Translations under genes and position numbers: made by a program
Assembly: GCA_034620365.1 (NCBI GenBank)
Contig: JAQGEQ010000097.1
Coordinates: 1 to 64,000 of the forward strand
Origin: Pegea sp. RAD2-039
Lineage: Eukaryota; Chordata; Thaliacea; Salpida; Salpidae
Direction of reading: 5' to 3'
DNA: 64,000 bases
Notes under the pieces: generated by a model
The model's database searches: none
The model's input: only the letters and a program-made list of their open reading frames with translations
What the model was told of the DNA's origin: nothing
Shown: in pieces, positions 36,701 to 47,580 of the stretch
How positions within the stretch are numbered: position 1 is the first letter of the stretch
Layout: the number at the start of each line of letters is the position of its first letter

Positions 36701-38858
36701 AATGATTTTGATTGGTCGAGCAACAACGTAAGGATTCCAAATTCGGACGAGATGATCTAAACTTCCCGTCACCAAAATATTCAAAGATTTGTCAAAATCG
36801 AAGCACTCGACTCCCTGACGACAAATTGCAGATTAGTAAAAGGGGGAAACCCCGGATCTGATCTCACTTTGGCGACTTTAAAGATGTAGGACTTATTCTT
36901 CTTCTTCATATCTCTCATCACGACTGACGTCACTGGCGACAGCGATGACGTAATAATGATGTCGCTTTCAGGGACATACATGATCCGGTTGAGAGCTTCA
37001 TCATGGATGTTCCCGATGCATTCATACGTCACAAACTGACGATGATCCTTGAGGTCCTAAAGATCAGATGTTAAGGAAGATGATCTCTTCATCTGGAGGA
37101 CTCACGTTGAAGTAGACTCTTTGTGTTCCTTGTTGAGGAGCAAAAGGCTTCTGGAAGAGACGAGAGACCGGAGAATGAAATTTGAGAAGATGAGCTGATC
37201 CTGTGTCATCCCCAAAGAATAGAAGAGAAGAGCTATTCCTCATCCCTGGCTGGAAGTTGTAGAAGCAGCAAATCGGGACATTTGGAAGCGCTGATGAAGA
37301 TCAGATTGTGAGATCTTGAAAATGAGGATCGAATCTCACCATATAAACAATACTCGATGGAATAGATGGAGGTTGAGACGTCATAGAAGTAAATCTCGCG
37401 GCTACTCGTCAACATACAAATATTCTGAGTGTTCTTCATATATACAGCATCAGTAACCCAAGTATGAAATCGTCGTTTCGCGACTTGCTGAACACCGGCT
37501 GCATCATTCGCCAAGTTGTAGCTCTAAATATCAAAATCTCATCTTCATCCTTATCTCCATGATCCTCATCTCGAAGATCTTACCTTAAGAAGCTTCAAAT
37601 CGTGGCTCCAAACCCCAATAGCTCCCAATTTACTGATGGTGACAACCCGAAGAGGAGCAGACAACACGAGAGCTCTCGTCGTAGTCTCTTGCTGAAGATT
37701 ATGCTAATTTCAACAACATCCAGATTCTGAAGAGACTCACTTTGTTTATAAAGATCTGTTTGATAATTGCAGGGTTTGAAAAAGGTCTTAGATTACAGTT
37801 TTGGAGTTGCTCTAATTCTTTCATTCGTAGCAAAATGTAAGAACAAAGTTCGTCCCAATCAACAAAACCATCTCCAGCCGTGTCTACCTGAAACAGAGTT
37901 ATTCAGTTTTCAAATATGATTCCAAAAGATGCTAGAAGCAGATGAGTTCTCAGCACTTTCAACCATCAAGCACAAGATTTGTTTGTAAGAGAAGTTATTA
38001 TTGACTTGGTGTTGGTGGTCGAGGAGTTTTTACAAGTTAAGGTGCTAGAAGCAAGTGAGTCTTCAGCATCTTCAACCATCAAGCACAAGATTTGTTTGTA
38101 AGACAAGTTATTATTGACTTGGTGTTGGTGGTCGAGGAGTTATTACAAGTCAAGGTGTTAGAAGCAAGTGAGTCTTCAGCATCTTCAACCATCAAGCACA
38201 AGATTTATTTGTAAGACAAGTTATTATAGAATTGGTGTTAGTGGTCGAGGAGCTTTTACAAGTTAAGATGCTAGAAGCAATTGAGTCTTCAGCACCTTCA
38301 ACCACCAAGTAGTATTTTTGTTAAACATTTGATGTAAGTAATTATTAGCTAAGGTGCTGGTTGACTGAACGAGATATTTAGAATTAAATCGTTGATAAAT
38401 TTTCAACAAACAATTTTACTTTGTAGAAAAGTTTTTCCATTTGTTCATCAAACTTATTTGACCCCAGCATCCCTGAGATGACAGATTTAAACTCCTGTAA
38501 GGATAACATACCAGGTCCTGGCTCGATAACTTCATCCCTTGATTTATTCTTGATTGCTGCAAAGATATTTGAAACTTTTATCAAGTACATCAAACAAACA
38601 AACTTCTCTGGAGCGGTTGTTTGTCTTTCTCTTGCAAGTGTTTTGGAGTATGAGACTTGAAAACCTCTAGTAGCTTCTGAAGATGATGTAGCTTGATGTG
38701 TTCTTCGAGACGGAAGCTACTTCCAGAACTACGTCATAAAGGTATTAACGAGAAGATGAAAATGTAAAGATGATCTACCTCCTAAGACTTATATTTGAGA
38801 TTTCACTTAAAGCAGCTTGATTTGAAGATGAAATTAATCTATTTTGGTTAACTTCCAT
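33733..38858 (-). CDS. WD40-repeat protein with N-terminal EF-hand, WDR49/WDR64-like
   Basis: About twenty minus-strand exons with mostly 43-90 bp introns join in frame. Examples: 38779-38858 (start), 38604-38728, 38420-38556, 37741-37887, 37584-37691, 37340-37523, 37106-37290, 36868-37056, 36529-36814, 36307-36476, 36092-36256, 35872-36021, 35773-35823, 35587-35720, 35387-35535, and exons near 35.2 and 35.0 kb. The N-terminus has LEEHIKLHHLQKLLEVF and a canonical calcium-binding EF-hand loop DTAGDGFVDWDE, then many WD blades (VTGSLDHLVRIWNP, ATSSDDSSVCIWD, VTGSYDGNIIVWND, TASTDKTARLWTLEGRLVG). Such proteins are linked to cilia and flagella in other animals. After the blades, short Glu-rich exons (34.75, 34.65 and 34.45 kb) follow. 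The last exon is uncertain: it may stop near 34137 or use 33733-34100. Intron 3 holds minisatellite array 3. Confidence 0.85.
37930..38315 (+). repeat. 113-bp minisatellite, array 3 (about 3.4 units), inside an intron
   Basis: Same unit as array 1 and same orientation on the plus strand (so antisense to the host gene). It sits in the intron between exons 38420-38556 and 37741-37887 of the WD40 gene. Units are more diverged than in array 1. Confidence 0.9.
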
Positions 38859-40364
38859 TTTCTCAATCACAACAATATTTCATTTATAGTTTTTGTTGTC
38901 TTGAAGCTATTTTGTTTTTAAGTTTGTCTAAACCTTAATTGATAAAAGTTCTGATTTGTAAAAGTTGAATGAATAACAAGTTTTGATAGAAATCATTTTG
39001 AATACTTTTTAGATGAAATTAAATCTTATTTTCAGACTTTCTTTGGATAGATAATCTAAACTTTTTGAAATTAAATGAAAATTGAATAAGTCTTTCGATA
39101 ATTAGTTCCTTTCAAGAATATATTTGAACAAAAAATGAAAGCTGGAAACATTTTTTTTGCAAATTTAAAACTAATTATCACTTGACAAAAATATTTTATA
39201 TTGTTTTTCATTAAAGTTGAATTTAAGTCACTCTATAAACAACTGTTTATCTTCAAATGTTGACGTTCTCATCTATCTATTGACCTTTAAAGCCACCAGC
39301 TTTCATTCATTTCTCACACAATTGAAGTTAAACAACACAATGAGCTTTTATTGGCAGATTTTACCCCCTAGACGAGCTTACTGAGTTCTTAGATTCATTT
39401 TTTTAGTAAATTTAGAGTAAAAAAGATTTCGAAACAAAGTTTGTAAAAGTTAGAAGTTTTTTTCAAGTAACAAGTTACTAGTGTTAAGAACTGTTAAGAA
39501 GTTTTCATTTTGGTATTTGGTTTCATGTTAAATGCTAAATAATTATCTGTCAATTTTACTTTTATCGACATTTTATTTTCAGAATTCTTACAAATTTCAG
39601 GTTTGTTTTTACAACCACTTCAAAAATTTACTCTATCTTCAGTTTTTCCTCTTAGTTCTAAGTAACTTGAGCAATAATTATTTATTAAATGCAGAATTTA
39701 TAACATTTTGAGCTAACCTTGTAAATAAATAGCTTTAAACTATTCATCTAACTTTAAAACTATTCAAACTTAGATTTACAAGTTTGTAAATTTGTCTACA
39801 TTATTCACAAAAATAAAACTTTTTATCAATTCAGCAAAAACTTCACTAAGATTTTCTAGAAATGTTCAAACTCAAAAAACTTCTTTTGTTTTTTTTCTTC
39901 TAGTAATTTTCTCTTTAGCTATAGCGCGCTTTAGTTTCCTAGCAACTAAAGAAGCTTGAATGTTAGCCTAAATCTCAATATTGGTATTTGTCTAAGTATA
40001 TAAACTCAATATTTTACGAGTAAATAAAAACAGATCTTTAGGTTACGACATAAGTTACAATTTTAAAAGATTAGTTGGAACATTTTAACGATAATCAATT
40101 ATTAATTAGATTTTAGGTTAAAGTCAATTTTACTAAAAATAATTTTTTTTCAAATTCAAGTTTTTAAATATCCTTTTTTGTATTTTCTAAATTTTAAATT
40201 GAATTGTTGATAAAAAGATTTAACTTTTCAGAAATAATCTCTTGAAACAACATCGTTTTTATTTGTAAACAAAACAACTTTTTCAAATATTTCGAAACTA
40301 TTCTATAGATTGCTTGAAATAACAAAATATTTAAAGAAACCAAAATGTTTTTAATGAAATATTT
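38859..40364. other. non-coding stretch between two minus-strand genes
   Basis: No exon or RNA gene supported. It should contain the promoter of the WD40 gene and the 3' flank of the gene at 40365. Confidence 0.35.
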
Positions 40365-41054
40365 TTACCTCAAACTCCAAGTATCTTGGGACATCATTTC
40401 CCGAAATTCTTTTCCGCTTGAGTCGTCGTCTTCTTCATTCGTCTACAATTGAAAAAGTAAATAGAAGTTGATTGAAAGACACAAAACATACATCAGTCAG
40501 TAAGCGGCTCAGTAGAATGTTTTCTCTTTCCAACGAGCTAGGTCGTCTCTTCCCCCTCCTAAACCTGTTCCTCATCATCAGCAACCAGCTATTTGGCATC
40601 AAAACATTGTTTTGTTGGAAGCCTGATCTTCTAGCTTGAGTTGCTGAAAAATATTTCAAATTATTGAAAAAATTGAACAAAATTTCGAATTGTAATGTGC
40701 TGTTTCGTCTGGACCAAATAGTCTGGACAGTTTTAAAGTCATTATGACCTTTCATCCACAAGTTGGAAGCCTCCATGGACAACGCCCTCGCTTTATTTTC
40801 ATAAGATGAACCAAAATGGACTTTTGGAGAAATATCTTCATTAAAACTGATATCTTTGCTCCAAATAATATTTTTCAACTGTGGGTTTCTAAACATCAAT
40901 TTAAAAAATGTGTTTTAGAATTTTATTCAAGCGGCTAACAACTCATTAACTTCATATTTTATAATTGATTTAAAAAATGTTATAAATCTTACTTAGATAC
41001 TTCATCTTCTGAAGACATTAAAGCTTTTGAATCTGATTTATTTGGAGAATTCAT
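40365..41054 (-). CDS. unrecognised protein, 178 residues
   Basis: Three exons with good splice sites (40993-41054, 40492-40888, 40365-40442) join in frame. I do not recognise the family. The N-terminus is Ser-rich (MNSPNKSDSKALMSSEDEVS). The middle has NPQLKNIIWSKDISFNED and ARALSMEASNLWMKGHNDF, then a basic patch LLMMRNRFRRGKRRPSS, and the C-terminus is acidic then polar (TNEEDDDSSGKEFREMMS). There is no signal peptide or clear membrane segment. The middle exon could contain a further small intron around the Phe-rich FNFFNNLKYF. Support comes from the open frame, phase-consistent GT-AG introns and higher GC than the flanks. Confidence 0.6.
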
Positions 41055-41444
41055 TTTTCAAAAATATCCCAAAATTTTGTTTCTAATCAATGAATTTTGA
41101 TGTCAAAAAATTGATTTTAAAAGATTAATTAGTAAAAAAAGTCAAAAGTAAAATGAGTTTAAATATATTTTCAAGTTTTTTGTGGAAGAATAAACAGTTT
41201 ATAATCAAAAGTTAAAAAGTAGGAAGCAACAAATGATTTGAGAAACTTTCAAATGTTAAATGTTAGGTTTTTGGAAACAAAAACTATTCTATTTAAAACT
41301 TAGAGCAATTTAAAAGAATAATAAAACTTAATAACAAAAAATGAATAAAAATAATCTCAAAAAATTATTAGAAAACTTTAATAAAATCAATTTCCTATAC
41401 TTTCTTTTAAAAGAAGTTAAGAAAAATTAAGTAGAAAAGGAAAT

Positions 41445-41576
41445 ATCAATTGAAAGATGAATATTTTGGAAGTTTTTACTTCAAACACTAGCTTCATTCT
41501 GAAAATACAGATCAATTGAAAGATGAATATTTTGGAAGTTTTTACTTCAAACACTAGTTTCATTCTGAAAATACAG
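41445..41576 (+). repeat. 66-bp tandem duplication
   Basis: Two adjacent 66-bp copies (41445-41510 and 41511-41576) differ at one position (agctt against agttt). They lie in non-coding DNA upstream of the gene at 40365-41054. Confidence 0.95.
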
Positions 41577-44150
41577 ATTTTGAAACATAAAAAAGGTAAA
41601 ATAAATAATCAAATAAATCAAATTGTAAAAGTATTAAAAAGAATCTTTTAAAGACGCAGAATAAACATTTCTTAAATCTTAAGAACAGTCTCATAAATAT
41701 CAAAAATCTTTCGCTAACTTCTATTAACTTTATGAAATTTAAAACGATATACTTAAGCCAATTAAAAACTTGGATAAATTCAGCACTTTACTCAAAGTTG
41801 GTGCTCATATATGCGATTAAGCGCACTTTACATATTGAGTACGGCTGTGAATTATAAATATGTTGGAAAATGTATATCTAGTTTAGTATTATCTGCGGTT
41901 AAAACAACAATAGCTCTTCAAAATAAACTCATTTCTTTGTGAAAATGACACTAATGGATGTATGTTCGATTCACTTTCAATCTTATTATTTTAAACATTT
42001 CTATAATGATTTAAGTTTTGTAACTTTTCAAGCTTTTTAGGCTCATTAAGATTTACGAAAAGCTGAAAGCTGAGAAATTATTGAAACAATTTTTTGATCA
42101 CCTGATAAAGCACCGGTTTTATCATAACTACAAGTTTTATTCAAACAGAAAAATTATCAGATTTCTATTTGTATTAAAGAAATGAACTTTAATTTTTTGG
42201 AACAATTTAAGCTTATACGTTTTTGCTTCAGTAACTTATAGAGTTCAAATAATTTAGAAATTTATGAATACAAAAAGTTTCTTATAAAAAGTGATTATCA
42301 GTAAAACTAAAAATTTATTATCTGTCAGCTTATATTAAATTAAAAAGGTTAACTTCAATTAATTTGTCCTTGTAACAAGTTTTCAGTTTCGGAAAGAGTT
42401 GTGAACTTTTGTGTTTACTAGTTAAAAAAAATTATCCAACAATTTTTCTTCACAATTTTACTATAATTCAAAAGTAAATTTGATGATAAAAAAACCCTCA
42501 AATATTTTTTGATATTTTCATATTTGTGGTTTTGTTTCGACGACGAGACTAATGCTTTCAACCTGAATGAGTCCGCCTCGCTGTCGAAGCCACATACAGC
42601 GCTATTAAGTTACAAGCTATAATTATTACTTATAATTAACTATTTATTATTAAATAATGTTGTAGTTGGTTCTGTAGAAGCAAAAGCTGTAGAAATAGAC
42701 AGAAAACTTAAAACCTTATAACCTCGTTGTCACTTTCCAAGATTTTGTCATCGAATTGCGGAATAGAAAAGAAAAAGGGACATACTACGTTCCACTGTTT
42801 TTAAATTTTTTGCAGAGGCAGAAATTAAGTATATCGGTTCTTCCATCTACTGCTTCAGCTTATTATCTACTGGTCAGCCGAATGTTGTTGGTTTCCTTTA
42901 TTTAAAAAATTAAATGATAGTTATTTCAAAAATTTCTAAATGCTTAAAACAACAAAATCATATATTTATTTTTTAAACTTAGTTTATTACTGATCTAAAT
43001 GGTCACAATAACTTATGTTTATATTAAAAGCTTTCATTTTAGGGGTTTTTATATTTGCTGGCAGCAACAATCTTACTACTAGTTCGAAACGTTTTTATAT
43101 ATAATTATTAATTTATATTTATTTGAGCTTGTTGCATATTAGATATTATTTAAAATTTTATATTTATAGTTAGGAATATCTCTCTTTCTTTAAAGTATTT
43201 TGTGAAACTTAACTTGATGGCTTCAATATCGATTATGGTTTAGTTGTTCAAATATAAAGTTTTTTTCTAATAAATATTTTGTGAAAATTTATTTATATTA
43301 TAAAAAGTAACATCCAAAAACTTTTCTATTTTATACAGTCTTATTATATACTTATCTGTTAGTTCTAATTTAAAAACTGATAACTTATAATTTAAAAAAA
43401 TGATGTTTTAAACTTACTACATCAAAGTCTATTACCTCTTTTTAAAAATATGATTAAAGTAATTTTGTTAATATCTATATTGCTATAAACCTCTTCATTT
43501 TTCACTTATTCTGTTATTTTGTTTTTGATTTATAATTTATATATAACTCTGCAGTATTCCTATTTTCTTTTCTACATTAATTATAATTAAAATGTGGCAT
43601 TAAAATGTGTCTCATTATCTTTCTGCAGTCATGTAATTCTGTATTTCCTATAAAATCATCTATAGCCATTGAATAAATAAAGTTGAATAAATTTAATTTT
43701 GTTATAATAATATTTCATTTAATTTTCTTTTTAGTTTGAACTTTTATTTAAAAATTGAATTGTTTAATTATGAAATGATATTATTCATAATTTTATCAAA
43801 AATCTTTTTGTTTTCTAAAAAGAATTTTCTGATTAACTTGATTTTAAACTTTATGAAAAGTATTAGAAATCTGAAGCTTTATCCAAATTATCTTATCATT
43901 TATTATCTACTTTAATTTCTTTAGAATGATTAATGAAGTCATCAACATGAACATTTTCTTTTTTTATTGAAATTATTTTCATGACTTTTTCATGAGAAAT
44001 TGAATCAAAAGCATTTGAACAAGACCTAAATTTGATAATATATTAAATATATTTTCATATAAAGCCTGCAGAGAATGAAAAGAACAATTTATACAAATAA
44101 CTAAATCTCATTTGCTAAAAATTTTTAGTCTTTTATTTGACCTTTGACCT
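41577..44150. other. non-coding AT-rich stretch
   Basis: No gene supported. GC-richer islands at 42535-42605 and 42720-42890 may be remnants of mobile elements or lost exons, but I could not assign them. Confidence 0.35.
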
Positions 44151-44161
44151 TTTGCAGGAAA

Positions 44162-44719
44162 ATGAATTTTGTCAGTGAAAGTGAATTGGCTGAAAAGAAG
44201 AAGATCAGACAGGAAGAATGGGAAAAAGTCCGAAAAAATGAAGATCCAGTGGAAGCTCCGGAAGAAGAATATGATCCACGATCACTGTATGATCGACTAA
44301 AAGAGCAAAAAGATAAAAAACAGTTTGAATTTGAGGAGCAATTGAAATTTAAAAATCACTTTCGGGGAATTGATGAAAGTGAAGCAGATTTCTTGTTGAC
44401 TGTGGCTAAAAATGCAAATGAGATCGAAAAGAAGAAACGTCTGGAAGAAGAGGAAGAAATCTCAAAGATTCGTTTGATGACGACTAAAAAAATTGAAGAT
44501 GTTTCAGAAAAAGATAAAAAAATTAAAATTCTTCCTGAAGTTTTTGAGAAGAAAAGTAAAAGTCAATTTCAATTTAATTTGCTGAAAAATACAATCAAAA
44601 GAAAATCTTCATCTGAATCTAATGTCTTAAAGAAGATTAAAAAACCAGATACAAAACCAAATACTGTTCTGCGATTGGTTGATTACGGAAGTGAGTCTTC
44701 TTCGGATGAAGAAGTTTGA
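44162..44719 (+). CDS. PSME3IP1: PSME3-interacting protein homologue (FAM192A/NIP30)
   Basis: A single exon of 185 residues. The N-terminal half is the NIP30 domain: FVSESELAEKKKIRQEEWEK, then VRKNEDP, EEEYDPRSLYDRLKEQKDKK, EEQLKFKNHFRGIDESEADF. The rest is charged coiled coil with a Ser-rich acidic end (GSESSSDEEV), resembling the Ser-rich C-terminal region that in mammals binds the proteasome activator PA28-gamma. In mammals the protein is nuclear and modulates proteasome activator interactions. It is shorter than the human protein (254 residues). The ATG lies 4 nt after a splice-like 'tttgcag', so the first exon may be a spliced leader or an upstream 5' UTR exon. Confidence 0.9.
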   Translation: MNFVSESELAEKKKIRQEEWEKVRKNEDPVEAPEEEYDPRSLYDRLKEQKDKKQFEFEEQLKFKNHFRGIDESEADFLLTVAKNANEIEKKKRLEEEEEISKIRLMTTKKIEDVSEKDKKIKILPEVFEKKSKSQFQFNLLKNTIKRKSSSESNVLKKIKKPDTKPNTVLRLVDYGSESSSDEEV

Positions 44720-45680
44720 AGATCTGATCTTTTAATGTCTTCATTTGTAGAACTGAAATTGCTTTCAAAACTTTTTTTTTGAGTTATTTTGAAAAATTTA
44801 AGAAAAAATGATAGTTTTTCTTTTATTTGAGTTTTAAATATTTGTAAAATTAATTCTTTATTTGTAATAAAATTATAGAAAAACTTTTGAATTTTTTCTT
44901 TGATTTTATCGGCTAACGCAAGCAGCTAAAATGTTTTTTTTCTTGTTTGCTGCTTAATTTGAAAATCAAACTTCTTTAGATATAAAATATGAATAGTTTC
45001 TATTTTTGCAAATATTTTTATCTCATTTTTAACAGAAAAACTTCTCTTTAATCTGATTGGAAAAATTAAAGCTTTTATAACTTTGTAGAAATAAAACTAA
45101 ATATTAAATGAAAAACTGAACTTAATTTTTAGTTTATTAATTAAATAAAGACATTATAGATTTATCAAGTTGAATATGATATTTAAAAATATTTGTTTGG
45201 TGAGCTTAGTTATTTCAGAAAAATTATTATAAATACTTTTAAATTACTTAGTAATTGGAATTTATTATTTAATTCAAAATAACCAGATATATTATAACAC
45301 AAAGAATAAAACTATCTTAAGGAGCTTAAATTTAATTAAATTGTTGCTAAATGGTAAGTTATTTATAATCAAAACTCTTTGATTTCATATAGAATGAAAA
45401 CTATATTTAAATAATTTTTATTATCATAAATTGTACTTTTTAAAACCTTATCTTGTATATTCATACTTCTTAAGAAAACTACTTAAAAGAAAATTGAACT
45501 TTATATTTGATGTAAGATGTTTTCATGATCTTTAAAATCAATAAAAAGTCATATATCGCTTGGCAAGGTATATAAATAAAGCTAAAATTTAAAATGATTA
45601 TTGGCTTTTGCCATCTTAAATTCATAGAATACATTAAAGATCACCTTTATCTTTAATCTTTTATCTTTATTTAAAGAATC
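44720..45680. other. non-coding AT-rich stretch
   Basis: 3' flank of the PSME3IP1 homologue; no further feature supported. Confidence 0.35.
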
Positions 45681-45689
45681 CTTCATACG

Positions 45690-45910
45690 TCTTATAAGGT
45701 TCGTCTTTAAGAGCTCGATTTAAAATTAAACTTCTTAATTGCACCTTGTGAAGTAACAACTTTTTTAATAGGGTAACCAAGGCTTGGAATTCCCTTCCAG
45801 ACTCCATCAAAGTCTATTGATCTCTTAAAGTTTTGTTAAAAAGACAAGATTTTAGTAGTTTTCTAATCAACATATGTAAAACTGTCAGCTTCATCACTTT
45901 CTTTTTTTAT
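45690..45910 (+). mobile_element. decayed LINE fragment, C-terminal end of reverse transcriptase
   Basis: Plus-strand translation from about 45735 gives NNFFNRVTKAWNSLPDSIK, then SLKVLLKRQDF, with stops in between. The 'F-NRV--AWN-LP--I' block is the conserved end of ORF2 in CR1/Jockey-type LINEs. The sequence is different from the family at 1-1422, so this is another, older family. Confidence 0.6.
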
Positions 45911-47580
45911 TTTGTCATATTACATTTTTGATTCATACGTTTATTTTTTACTTACTGGATGATTAATGGAAAAACATTTGAAGAATTTCAATAAATAACA
46001 ACATGAAATTATTGAAGAAATTTATTTATTTGGAAATCTTATTCATTAGATATTTAATAATACGATAAGAATTGCCTTTCTGAAAGATACAAGCTAAGTA
46101 ATACTTAAAAGCACTGAAGACTAAAAACAAACAACTGTGTGTTAATTCTAAGGTTTAAATAGATTTGGTTTATCACAAACTTAAAGTGAAGCTTTTTTAA
46201 AATATTTTTTCTTCAAAATTTGAATATGTTTAAACTGGGGTTAGTTGCCAAATATTATTTTCACATCGATTCGTTGATTTTACTTTTTTTCACTGAAGCC
46301 AAAATGGAAGTTTACTAAAAAGTATCTCGAGGCTCACTGGAATATTTGAAAATTATTCTGTTTTTCAAAACAGAAACATTTTGAACTTAAATAGAACAGC
46401 AAGTTTATTTCAAAGTTTAATTTGTAATTATTGTAAGTTTGCATCTTTTTAAATTAGTTTTTTCTTGAAGTTATAATTTTTCTAATATTTATATATACAA
46501 GTAATCAAATTTAATCTTTTATTTTTCATCATATTTTAATAGAATTTGACAAAATACTTTCATTAATCGTCTTTCTTAAAATATACTTTTTAATTTATAT
46601 AATTTTCAACTATTTTATTTTTTAGAATATCTTTTTTTTATTTCTCTAAAATATTTTTTATTTCTTTTTATTTTGTATATTATCTATATTAAATTATATA
46701 TTATTTGTTTTATCTTTTTTATTTTATAAGTTTTATAAAAATTGTTTAAATGAATATTATTATAATTATAATTAGATTAGTATTTCTAGATTATCCATTA
46801 TCTAGTTAGTTTTAATTTATTGCTAAAAAAAGAAATTTATTATCTTTATTTAATTAATTTAATAAATTATTTTTTCCATTTAACACTTCTAATTTTATTG
46901 TATCTTTTGTAAATATTAAATTAATTCAAATATTTTATTAGGAAAATATTAAAAGCTTAATTTTAAATTTATCACAAACTAATGAAATAAACTTGAATTT
47001 TTTTCTGGAAATAAATTTGAATGTTTTAATTTTGTTTTTCTTAAAAAGATTAATTTTCTAAACAATTAATTTTTTTAGATTATTTAAGTTTTTCTAATTA
47101 TATTTCTTTTATTATCTGTTTCTCATTTTTTTAATTTCTTTTTTGTGATATGTTTCAAAAATGAAATAAATTATTTTATTAAAAAGTTTTTAGTTGTTGC
47201 ATTTTTGTTTTGGTTCAGAAAACTTTTTGATTAACTTTATTTATTTTATATTTATTACTAATTATTTATTTTATATATTTTTAATTTTTTAATCTAGTTT
47301 TTTAATTCAATTCTTTTAAATTATCTTCCAAATTTTTTTAACAATTCTTTTTCCAATTTATTACTTATTTAGAGGATTCATTTTTCCATGATACTAATAT
47401 ATATAAAGTTTTAATCATATATAAATCAGTTTTATTTATATAAACTTGTATATACTTTCAACTAATTTTTATTATTTTAAAATAAGTTTCTAAAAACTTA
47501 AATTTTGAAGATCAACTCTTTCTAGTTTCCAACTTCAACTAATTCAATTCTTTTTGTAGATCTCTTAACTCACTTCCAAA
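45911..47580. other. AT-rich upstream region of CDC5L
   Basis: No exon seen. 'tttttgtag' with AG at 47558-47559 is a 3' splice-site candidate 21 nt before the CDC5L start. Confidence 0.4.

Noticed and set aside
42535-42890. GC-richer patches that might be exons or an LTR-element remnant
   Set aside because: No frame gave a recognisable motif on either strand, and no splice or repeat structure supported a call.
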